Both the position numbers and the translations under genes were made by a program. Below are positions 1-5,558 of a DNA stretch of 5,558 nt, one piece after another. The notes under the pieces were generated by a model. That model worked only from the letters and a program-made list of their open reading frames with translations, was not told the DNA's origin and did not search any database. How positions within the stretch are numbered: the first letter of the stretch is position 1; the number at the start of each line of letters is the position of its first letter. Origin of the DNA: Anaerolineales bacterium (lineage in GTDB: Bacteria; Chloroflexota; Anaerolineae; Anaerolineales; UBA6663); the NCBI GenBank assembly GCA_016789165.1, contig JAEURL010000505.1:1-5558 (forward strand). The letters are read 5' to 3'.

Positions 1-215
1 CGCGTGAAGCGCCCGGGCAGACCCAGGCGCCGATAGATCAGGAGCCGCCCGGCGCCGGCGTCGGGTTCGCGGCCGGCCGTGGCGGCCGGCAGCGTCGCCC
101 GCCACTCGCAGTACGGGGCGTGCTCGGGCGCCAGATCGCCCAGGGCGTAGGCGGCCCAGTTTCGGTCGGTTTCCAACATAGCCCGGATGCGGGCGGGGTC
201 AGTCAGCGGGGGCAT
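1..215 (-). CDS. GNAT-like N-acetyltransferase, N-terminal part (cut by window edge)
   Basis: The first 71 residues are visible, from an ATG at 215; the rest lies beyond position 1. The stretch RNWAAYALGDLAPE near residues 18-31, then YCEWRAT and, after an Ala/Gly/Pro-rich stretch, LLIYRRLG, resembles the N-terminus of a group of bacterial GNAT-family proteins in which a 'WAAYALGDL' segment precedes the acetyl-CoA-binding fold. The acetyl-CoA-binding motif itself (Q/RxxGxG/A) is not in the window, so enzymatic activity cannot be judged. Such proteins would transfer an acyl group from acyl-CoA to an amine; the substrate is unknown. The gene follows the phosphatase gene by 43 bases on the same strand, so co-transcription is likely. 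The Shine-Dalgarno is weak (a GGA about 15 bases upstream). The start is supported by where the family resemblance begins. Confidence 0.6.
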   Translation of the reverse strand, partial: MPPLTDPARIRAMLETDRNWAAYALGDLAPEHAPYCEWRATLPAATAGREPDAGAGRLLIYRRLGLPGRFT

Positions 216-258
216 ATGACGAAGGTTTTCCGGAGCCGGCCGGCCCGGGTGTGGTCGC

Positions 259-717
259 TCAGCCGGCGCCCTTGAGTTTCTTCCAGTGCCGCTCAAAGCG
301 CTCGATCTGCTGGCGGATATACCAGATGTGCGGGTCGGCGCGGCGGCGGCCGTGGGTCAGGCGCTGCATGGCCTGCTCGGCCGTGTCCCCCTGGGCGATC
401 AGGATGCAGGCGGCCATGGCCACACTGCGGTGCCGGCCGTGCTTGCAGTGGACGAAGACGCGTCCGCCGGCCCGGATGACGTCCAGGGCAGCCTGGACGC
501 CCTTGAGAAAGGTGCGCGTCGGAATGGGCGTCAAGGGCGAGTCCACAGTGCGCAGCCAGAGCACGGGCACGGCCGGCTCGGCGAACCGGCCGGTGGCGTT
601 GCGCAGGGCGCGCAGGGTGATGATCAGGCGCACCCCCAGCGCCTCCAGCTGCGCTAGATCGCGCGCGTGCGGCTGGCCGCCCACGTAGAGATCGTCGGTG
701 ATCGCGGAAATGTCCAT
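259..717 (-). CDS. Dual-specificity/tyrosine-type protein phosphatase
   Basis: A 152-residue cytosolic phosphatase. The signature HCKHGRHRS (residues 90-98) is the Cys-x5-Arg loop of the protein tyrosine/dual-specificity phosphatase superfamily: Cys91 is the expected nucleophile, Arg97 binds phosphate, Ser98 follows as usual. Asp59 in TVDSPLTP is a good candidate for the general acid. The N-terminal DDLYVGGQP segment and the LEALGVRLIITLR strand are typical of small bacterial DSP-like enzymes, and the length fits a single-domain member. No signal peptide or membrane segment is seen. The ATG at 717 is preferred because it overlaps the upstream stop as TGATG, indicating translational coupling; a TTG at 738 would add seven residues not needed by the domain. 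Substrate is unknown; family members dephosphorylate proteins, nucleotides, lipids or RNA ends. A GNAT-like gene follows 43 bases downstream. The fold call is firm, the biological role open. Confidence 0.88.
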   Translation of the reverse strand: MDISAITDDLYVGGQPHARDLAQLEALGVRLIITLRALRNATGRFAEPAVPVLWLRTVDSPLTPIPTRTFLKGVQAALDVIRAGGRVFVHCKHGRHRSVAMAACILIAQGDTAEQAMQRLTHGRRRADPHIWYIRQQIERFERHWKKLKGAG

Positions 718-1034
718 CAGCCGGTCGGTGTCTCCCAACAGAAGAGGCCCTCGGCGGAGGCGGCCTGGATGGCCAGCTCGGCGTCGAACAAGCCCCGGTG
801 GATCAGCTCGGCCAGCAGCGCGGTCACGTCCGGGGCCGCCAGCGGCAGCGTGTACGCCTCCGGGCGCTGGCGGGTGAAGACGTGCAGGCTGTCCGAGCCC
901 AGCCAGCCCTCCATCTCCAGACAGACGCGCACAATGTCGGTCCAGGCCGCCTGATCCTGCCAGGCCGGCCGGCCCGGCGGCTGCACGGCGCGCGTGAAGC
1001 CGTGTGCGTCCCAGGTCACGTGATACCAGTCCAT
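717..1034 (-). CDS. Conserved-looking hypothetical protein, 105 aa, coupled to the phosphatase
   Basis: I do not recognise this protein. It starts at ATG 1034 (MDWYHVTWDAHG) and ends in TGA at 717-719, sharing one base with the phosphatase start. It is soluble, with no signal peptide or membrane span, and looks like a compact alpha/beta domain: an initial WYHVTWD strand, a central IVRVCLEMEGWLGSDSLHVFT stretch (read here in two parts, IVRVCLEMEG and WLGSDSLHVFT), and a C-terminal helix around HRGLFDAELAIQAAS. Aromatic residues are frequent (five Trp). A longer form from a TTG at 1118 is open, but its extra 28 residues are Pro/Arg/Ala-rich and look like non-coding G+C-rich sequence, so the ATG is preferred. 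No clear Shine-Dalgarno precedes it. The TGATG overlap suggests fixed stoichiometry with the phosphatase, so it could be a partner or regulator of it; that is inference only. Confidence 0.7.
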   Translation of the reverse strand: MDWYHVTWDAHGFTRAVQPPGRPAWQDQAAWTDIVRVCLEMEGWLGSDSLHVFTRQRPEAYTLPLAAPDVTALLAELIHRGLFDAELAIQAASAEGLFCWETPTG

Positions 1035-1172
1035 GCGTGTCAGCGGGCGGGCATCGGGCAGTCTAACCGGCCCGGCGGGCGGCCGGGCTGACCGTTGGGG
1101 CGCCGGCGGCGCTCCCAAGGCGACAGCAGGCTGACAAATCTCCTGGCCTGCAACAACCGGCCGGCCCCGGCG

Positions 1173-1178
1173 TAATAT
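1173..1178 (+). promoter_or_regulatory. Candidate -10 element for the small membrane protein gene
   Basis: TAATAT matches five... of the six -10 positions only loosely (TAtAaT order differs), but it is the only A+T-rich hexamer in an otherwise very G+C-rich 175-base divergent intergenic region (1035-1209), 32 bases ahead of the ATG. No convincing -35 hexamer was found at 16-18 bases upstream. No promoter could be picked for the divergent minus-strand gene. Confidence 0.3.
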
Positions 1179-1200
1179 TGGGCAGACGGTTGGTTCAAAA

Positions 1201-1205
1201 GGAGG
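1201..1205 (+). promoter_or_regulatory. Shine-Dalgarno for the small membrane protein gene
   Basis: AAAAGGAGG, with GGAGG four bases before the ATG at 1210. It is a near-perfect anti-16S match and fixes both strand and start of a gene that otherwise has no recognisable family. Confidence 0.75.
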
Positions 1206-1209
1206 CCCT

Positions 1210-1533
1210 ATGTCAACAACGTCGCGCGCCTGGCGCCATGCCTTTCGGGAAAGCCTGCGGCACTCACTCAGGCACTCGCTGCGCCGCGAGCAGGCCGACC
1301 GCCATCACCGCTCGTTCTTCGGGTGGCTGATCTGGCTGCTGTTCCTGCCGGTGCGCCTGGTCTTCGGGCTGGTCGCCTTCATCATCGGCCTGGTGGGCCG
1401 CGTGGTGGGCGTGGTGCTCGGCCTGGTGCTGCTGCTGGCCGGCGTGCTCATCAGCCTGACCATTGTCGGCGCCATCGTCGGCGTCCCGCTGGCCCTGCTC
1501 GGCCTGCTGATTGTCCTGAAATCGCTGTTCTGA
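1210..1533 (+). CDS. Small basic/hydrophobic membrane protein of unknown function
   Basis: A 107-residue protein I cannot assign to a family. It has two distinct halves. Residues 1-35 are strongly basic and polar, with three tandem tetrads SLRH, SLRH, SLRR at residues 15-26 followed by a His-rich RHHR; this should form a positively charged amphipathic helix on the cytoplasmic side. Residues 36-104 are almost wholly hydrophobic (Leu, Val, Gly, Ile), divisible into about three membrane-crossing or re-entrant segments (36-62, 65-81, 82-103), interrupted by Arg49 and Arg64. The start is secured by the GGAGG four bases upstream, and a strong intrinsic terminator follows 22 bases after the stop, so it is a single-gene transcript. 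It is the only plus-strand gene in the window. A role in membrane association, envelope stress or nucleic-acid tethering is possible but unproven. Confidence 0.8.
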   Translation: MSTTSRAWRHAFRESLRHSLRHSLRREQADRHHRSFFGWLIWLLFLPVRLVFGLVAFIIGLVGRVVGVVLGLVLLLAGVLISLTIVGAIVGVPLALLGLLIVLKSLF

Positions 1534-1555
1534 CCTGTCCGGGCGCCCAGCGCCA

Positions 1556-1590
1556 GACGGAGGCCGGCTGCCGGCCTCCGTCTTTTGTTT
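1556..1590 (+). terminator. Intrinsic terminator of the small membrane protein gene
   Basis: Perfect 12-bp stem GACGGAGGCCGG / CCGGCCTCCGTC (1556-1567 with 1571-1582), three-base loop CTG, then TTTTGTTT (1583-1590). It lies between two convergent genes. The T-run is on the plus side only; on the minus strand the hairpin is not followed by Ts, so it may end the mutase transcript poorly. Confidence 0.92.
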
Positions 1591-1596
1591 CCGGCC

Positions 1597-3276
<1,680 letters not shown>

Positions 3277-3279
3277 GGG

Positions 3280-3285
3280 ACCTCC
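3280..3285 (-). promoter_or_regulatory. Shine-Dalgarno of the mutase gene
   Basis: Minus-strand GGAGGT lies immediately upstream of the ATG at 3276, with three bases between. It supports the chosen start over internal alternatives and suggests efficient translation. Confidence 0.7.
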
Positions 3286-3326
3286 GGCGGGGCGAAGAGG
3301 AGCGGAAATTTGGCCGCGCGGGTCGG

Positions 3327-3332
3327 ATTATA
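3327..3332 (-). promoter_or_regulatory. Candidate -10 element of a mutase promoter
   Basis: A perfect TATAAT on the minus strand, inside the 84-base gap between the lipoprotein stop (3361) and the mutase start (3276). It would give a leader of roughly 40-45 bases. The -35 region at the usual distance is CCGGCC, unlike TTGACA, so the promoter would depend on an activator, an alternative sigma factor or the -10 alone. It suggests the mutase is not merely the last gene of the lipoprotein operon. Confidence 0.5.
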
Positions 3333-3360
3333 CCGGCAGATGGGAGGCCGGCCGGGGCGC

Positions 3361-4119
3361 TCAGGGCGTTGGCGGTTCGCTCTGGCTGAGGCCCGGCACC
3401 TGGACCACCAGCCGGTAATAGCGGCCGTCGTCTTCCACCGCCTGGCCCCACAGGCTGACGTTGACGGCCGCCCAGGCGGCCTGCAGGGCCTCGCCCTCCA
3501 CCCAGCGGCCGGCCGACGCCTCGGCCAGGGAGAAGCCGGCGGCCACGGCCGGCCAGTGGCTCACCGGCGCGGAGCCGGAGATGAAGCCGCCTTGCTCCTG
3601 GGCGATGAGATAGCCGCGTTCCGGGATGAAGTCGGCGCCGGCCGCGCCCGCGCCCTCCGCCGCCGCGGCATACAGGTCGTCGAAGGCGGCCGGCGCGCCG
3701 CGGTAATACTCGCACACCTGATGGCTGGTGGATGTGAGCGTCACGCCCAGGCACTGGCTGGCCAGATCGGTGACGCTGTAATCGCCGTAGTTGCTCTGCC
3801 AACCGAAGAAGCCGGCCGCCGCGATCCGGTCCAGGAAGGCGCGCTGCTCGTCCGGCGTGAGCCGGCCCTCCCGCACGCGCCGCTCGCCGCCCGCGCCCAG
3901 TTCCACCCACACGATCCGGCCGTCGCCCCACAGGGTGGCGTCCGGGATGTAGTTCAAGGCCACCTCGTACGGCACCATGCCGCAGCAGTTGGCGGCCCGC
4001 AGGACCACGGCCTGCGGGGACGGATCCCAGGCGATCTCGGGCCGCGGCGGGAACAGGGTGCTGCAGGCCAGGGCGGCCAGGCTGAGCGCCAGCAGGGCGA
4101 GGCGGGCCGGCCGGTTCAT
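3361..4119 (-). CDS. Predicted lipoprotein with a GDG beta motif, unknown function
   Basis: 252 residues. An N-terminal signal with arginines, a hydrophobic core and lipobox LALAC-type sequence (LAALAC) predicts lipidation at Cys19 and anchoring on the outer face of the membrane. The mature part begins with a CysCys pair (Cys45-Cys46, RAANCCGMVP), then a beta segment ATLWGDGRIVWVE (61-73), and a helix GRLTPDEQRAFLDRIAAAGFF (85-105, quoted as two pieces GRLTPDEQRAF and LDRIAAAGFF), then Cys123 and Cys136 (HQVCEYYRGAP) and a PERGYL motif at 166-171. The order 'GDG strand, basic residues, LTxDE helix ending in GFF' resembles small domains found in other secreted bacterial proteins of unknown function. 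Four cysteines in the exported part could make two disulfides. The start ATG overlaps the upstream stop as ATGA (4116-4119), showing translational coupling. I cannot assign a substrate or partner. Confidence 0.82.
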   Translation of the reverse strand: MNRPARLALLALSLAALACSTLFPPRPEIAWDPSPQAVVLRAANCCGMVPYEVALNYIPDATLWGDGRIVWVELGAGGERRVREGRLTPDEQRAFLDRIAAAGFFGWQSNYGDYSVTDLASQCLGVTLTSTSHQVCEYYRGAPAAFDDLYAAAAEGAGAAGADFIPERGYLIAQEQGGFISGSAPVSHWPAVAAGFSLAEASAGRWVEGEALQAAWAAVNVSLWGQAVEDDGRYYRLVVQVPGLSQSEPPTP

Positions 4120-4901
4120 GGGGCGGTGACGGTGAGCGTCAGCGGCTCGCCGGCGATGAAGGGGCCGGTGGCCGAGCCCGCGTACACGTCGAAGACAATA
4201 GCGCCGGGCGCCAGCGCGTCCAGGGTCAGATACAGCTGATCGCCGCTGGCCTGGATGCCGGCCACCCGCACCACCTGGCTGTTGGCGCTCAGGGCGCGCA
4301 CGCGGTTCTCGGCCGTGGCCTGGAAGCTCAGGTAGCCGAAGCCGTCGCCGGCGTCGCGGCCCTGGAGCGAAAAGATCGGGGCCGAGATCCCATTGGCCTG
4401 CACCAGCACCGCGAAGGTGGCGCCGGCGGGCGCGGCCGCGGTGTTAACGCAGGCGGCGACGGCGGGCGTGTCGCCGCTGAGCGCCGGCAGCGTGCAGATC
4501 GCGCCGGGGGCCGGGAAGGTGGGCGGTGGCCCGCCGGCCGGATCCGGCGTGCGGGTGGCGCACGTCGTCCCGCAGCCGTTGGGGCAATTCCCGGCGCAGA
4601 AGTAGGCCTCGTCGGACCAGCAGGCCGGCGGCGTGCACATCGGCATGGGCGTCTCGGCCGCGGTCAGGCTCGGCTCCGGTGTGACGCCCACCGGGGCCGG
4701 GACCGTGGCGCAGACTGTGCCGCAGCCGCCGGGACAATCGCCGGACGGGCAGGCGTAGGTTTCGCCGGCCTGGCAGGGCGGCGGCGTGCATTGCACAAAG
4801 GGCGTGGGGGTCGCGGTGGCGGCCCACGGCAAAGCCAGCGGCCGGCAGGCGGCCAGCCAGATCAGGGGCAACACCAGCAAGAGGCGCGATAACCGGGGCA
4901 T
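4116..4901 (-). CDS. Predicted lipoprotein with two six-cysteine repeats and a C-terminal beta domain
   Basis: 261 residues. Signal peptide with lipobox WLAAC; Cys19 is the predicted lipidation site. After a short Thr/Pro tether (ATATPTPF, 28-35) come two copies of a Cys-rich motif, residues 38-66 and 89-116, each with six cysteines in the pattern CTPPxC...C...C-P-x-GCGTxCAT, separated by a Pro/Thr/Glu linker (67-88). A second linker (about 117-133) leads to a C-terminal part (134-261) with Cys136 and Cys151 and alternating hydrophobic residues suggestive of a beta-sandwich. The copies probably fold as small disulfide-stapled modules held off the membrane. GGAGG with eight bases of spacing precedes ATG 4901; the stop overlaps the next lipoprotein start. 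Function unknown: display of a binding domain at the surface is plausible. Recognisable as a secreted modular lipoprotein, not assignable further. Confidence 0.85.
   Translation of the reverse strand: MPRLSRLLLVLPLIWLAACRPLALPWAATATPTPFVQCTPPPCQAGETYACPSGDCPGGCGTVCATVPAPVGVTPEPSLTAAETPMPMCTPPACWSDEAYFCAGNCPNGCGTTCATRTPDPAGGPPPTFPAPGAICTLPALSGDTPAVAACVNTAAAPAGATFAVLVQANGISAPIFSLQGRDAGDGFGYLSFQATAENRVRALSANSQVVRVAGIQASGDQLYLTLDALAPGAIVFDVYAGSATGPFIAGEPLTLTVTAP
4554..4637 (-). repeat. Six-Cys protein repeat, copy 2
   Basis: Encodes residues 89-116 of the middle lipoprotein. Cys at 89, 94, 102, 106, 110 and 114; begins CTPPAC and ends CPNGCGTTCAT. It is one residue shorter than copy 1, losing one position between the third and fourth cysteine. 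Confidence 0.85.
4704..4790 (-). repeat. Six-Cys protein repeat, copy 1
   Basis: Encodes residues 38-66 of the middle lipoprotein. Cys at 38, 43, 51, 56, 60 and 64; begins CTPPPC and ends CPGGCGTVCAT. Between the ends the two copies differ (QAGETYACPSGD against WSDEAYFCAGN), so the duplication is not recent. Confidence 0.85.
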
Positions 4902-4909
4902 GGGCGGGT

Positions 4910-4914
4910 CCTCC
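4910..4914 (-). promoter_or_regulatory. Shine-Dalgarno of the middle lipoprotein gene
   Basis: Minus-strand GGAGG eight bases before ATG 4901, in the 22-base gap after the upstream lipoprotein's TAA. It shows independent ribosome loading within the operon. Confidence 0.7.
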
Positions 4915-4923
4915 GCGCTGATT

Positions 4924-5307
4924 TTAGCGCAGGCCGCTGGCGTAGGTGACGTTGACGTGGGTGACCTGGCCGGCCAGGAGCGTCACCGTCTGCTCGGGCG
5001 CCTGGGCCTGGGTTGGGAGCGGCTCTGGCCGAAGCGTATACGTGCCGGCCGCCAGCGCGGCCGCAAAGCGGCCATCCGGCCCGCTGTCCAGCCGGGCGAC
5101 GGGCCGGCCCTGCGCGTCGAGCACGGTCAGGCTGGCCTGCCCGAGTTGGTCGGGGCAGGCGCCGCCGGCCTGGGCGGCCGGGCACGGCGGCCTGATCCAG
5201 ATCTGGCCGGCCAACTGGCCGGGCCGGTCCGGCGCGGGCGTGGCCGCGATGCAGCCCGCAAATAGCAGCATGGTGCTGAGAGCCAGGCCGAGGCGGAGCC
5301 GGAACAT
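4924..5307 (-). CDS. Predicted lipoprotein with a carboxypeptidase-regulatory-like beta domain
   Basis: 127 residues. Signal peptide MFRLRLGLALSTMLLFAGC with lipobox LFAGC, lipidation predicted at Cys19. The mature part (about 32-127) reads like a small transthyretin/carboxypeptidase-regulatory-like beta-sandwich: strand GQIWIRPPCP with Cys42 and Cys51, then SLTVLDAQGRPVARLDSG, the turn-and-strand PDGRFAAALAAGTYTLRPEP typical of this fold (dGxFxxxLxxGxYxL), and a final TVTLLAGQVTHVNVTY strand. A closely spaced Cys pair in a PCP...CPD context is seen in related secreted bacterial proteins and would form one disulfide. Such domains usually act in structure or binding, not catalysis. GGAGA with six bases of spacing precedes ATG 5307. 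First gene of the lipoprotein run; followed after 22 bases by the next. Domain assignment is by pattern only. Confidence 0.82.
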   Translation of the reverse strand: MFRLRLGLALSTMLLFAGCIAATPAPDRPGQLAGQIWIRPPCPAAQAGGACPDQLGQASLTVLDAQGRPVARLDSGPDGRFAAALAAGTYTLRPEPLPTQAQAPEQTVTLLAGQVTHVNVTYASGLR

Positions 5308-5352
5308 GGTCTTCTCCAGCGAGCGGCGGGTGTGCCTTCAGGACGCTGCTCC

Positions 5353-5373
5353 GGGCCGGCCTGTTCCCGGCCC
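5353..5373. repeat. 7-bp inverted repeat ahead of the lipoprotein operon
   Basis: GGGCCGG (5353-5359) and CCGGCCC (5367-5373) around a seven-base spacer. It sits between the regulator's terminator and the lipoprotein start at 5307, where the operon promoter must be. It may be an operator, a leader hairpin, or chance in G+C-rich DNA. No convincing -10/-35 pair was found in this gap. Confidence 0.35.
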
Positions 5374-5380
5374 ATTCCCA

Positions 5381-5409
5381 ACAAAAAACGGGCGCCTCAG
5401 GCGCCCGTT
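5381..5409 (-). terminator. Intrinsic terminator of the LuxR/NarL-type regulator gene
   Basis: On the minus strand AACGGGCGCC, loop TGA, GGCGCCCGTT (5409-5400 with 5396-5387) forms a 10-bp stem followed by a T run (six consecutive Ts at 5388-5383, two shared with the stem end) and then GTTG. It begins 20 bases after the regulator's stop codon and separates it from the lipoprotein operon. Confidence 0.92.
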
Positions 5410-5429
5410 GAACTGCCGGCTGGCGACGC

Positions 5430-5558
5430 TTACAGCGATTCGCGCAAATTGTGTTTGGTGGCGTAGGCGGCGGCCTCGGCCCGGTTGGAGAGGCCGAGCT
5501 TGCTAAGGATATTGCTCACGTAGTTCCGGACGGTGCCCTGGCCCAGATGGAGGTCTTG
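5430..5558 (-). CDS. LuxR/NarL-type transcription regulator, C-terminal end (cut by window edge)
   Basis: Only the last 42 residues and TAA stop (5430-5432) are present. They contain the second half of a GerE/LuxR-type helix-turn-helix: QDLHLGQGTVRNYVSNILSK, then LGLSNRAEAAAYATKHNL. The TVRNYVSNIL recognition helix and the following LxxRAEAAxYA helix are characteristic of NarL/FixJ response regulators, so the missing N-terminal part is probably a receiver domain, but this cannot be seen here. Gln-Gly-Thr at the turn (where many members have Ser-Glu-Gly-Thr) is a small variation. The gene has its own terminator and reads toward, but is insulated from, the lipoprotein genes; whether it controls them is unknown. 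Confidence 0.85.
   Translation of the reverse strand, partial: QDLHLGQGTVRNYVSNILSKLGLSNRAEAAAYATKHNLRESL

Noticed and set aside
251..688. Plus-strand open frames opposite the phosphatase gene.
   Set aside because: Antisense to a gene with an intact catalytic motif; their composition is Arg/Ala/Ser-rich with no domain signal.
718..738. Alternative TTG start for the phosphatase.
   Set aside because: It adds only seven non-domain residues and would overlap the upstream gene by 22 bases, whereas the ATG at 717 makes a classic TGATG coupling.
1070..1088. Short G+C inverted repeat (7-bp arms, 5-base loop) upstream of the 105-aa gene.
   Set aside because: Arms are made only of G and C in a very G+C-rich stretch and no T-run follows, so chance is the likely explanation.
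1035..1118. N-terminal extension of the 105-aa protein from a TTG at 1118.
   Set aside because: Pro/Arg/Ala-rich translation resembling non-coding sequence, rare start codon and no ribosome-binding site.
4786..5506. Plus-strand open frames opposite the lipoprotein genes and the downstream gap.
   Set aside because: They run antisense to genes with clear signal peptides and Shine-Dalgarno sequences, and cross the terminator hairpin.
5430..5558. Possibility that the LuxR/NarL-type regulator controls the adjacent lipoprotein operon.
   Set aside because: Only the C-terminus is visible, a strong terminator separates the units, and no binding site could be verified; adjacency alone is not enough.

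Overview
This is a G+C-rich bacterial window, densely packed with genes, almost all on the minus strand. The organism is most likely a member of the Chloroflexota (Anaerolineae-like). That is an inference from three things: the high G+C, secreted lipoproteins with Thr/Pro-rich linkers (TPTP, TPEP, TPMP) and Cys-rich repeats, and a B12-dependent acyl-CoA mutase split from its cobalamin-binding domain. No rRNA, tRNA, CRISPR array, transposon or phage gene was seen.

Layout. Positions 1-1034 (minus) hold a likely three-gene unit: an unrecognised 105-aa protein, a dual-specificity-type protein phosphatase joined to it by a TGATG stop/start overlap, and the start of a GNAT-like acetyltransferase cut by the window edge. 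Positions 1035-1209 are a divergent intergenic region. Positions 1210-1533 (plus) encode a small membrane protein with a very basic N-terminus and a strong Shine-Dalgarno, followed by a textbook intrinsic terminator. This faces the end of a 559-aa acyl-CoA mutase large subunit (1597-3276, minus), which has its own candidate promoter. Upstream of the mutase is a run of three lipoprotein genes (5307 down to 3361, minus), each with a lipobox Cys at residue 19, the second and third overlapping by ATGA. The window ends with the last 42 residues of a LuxR/NarL-type regulator (5430-5558, minus) and its own intrinsic terminator.

How the genes relate. The lipoproteins probably form one export or envelope operon of unknown function. 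The mutase acts in cytosolic acyl-CoA metabolism and is probably transcribed on its own, although read-through from the lipoprotein operon is possible because no terminator separates them. Its active-site residues (Phe89, Gln207, Ala116 in place of the methylmalonyl-CoA mutase Tyr89/Arg207 pair) point to isobutyryl-CoA mutase-like rather than methylmalonyl-CoA mutase chemistry, the most concrete biochemical point in the window. I did not find a clear new multi-gene defence or mobile system. The most novel-looking parts are the lipoprotein trio with its paired six-cysteine repeats, and the uncharacterised protein coupled to the phosphatase.
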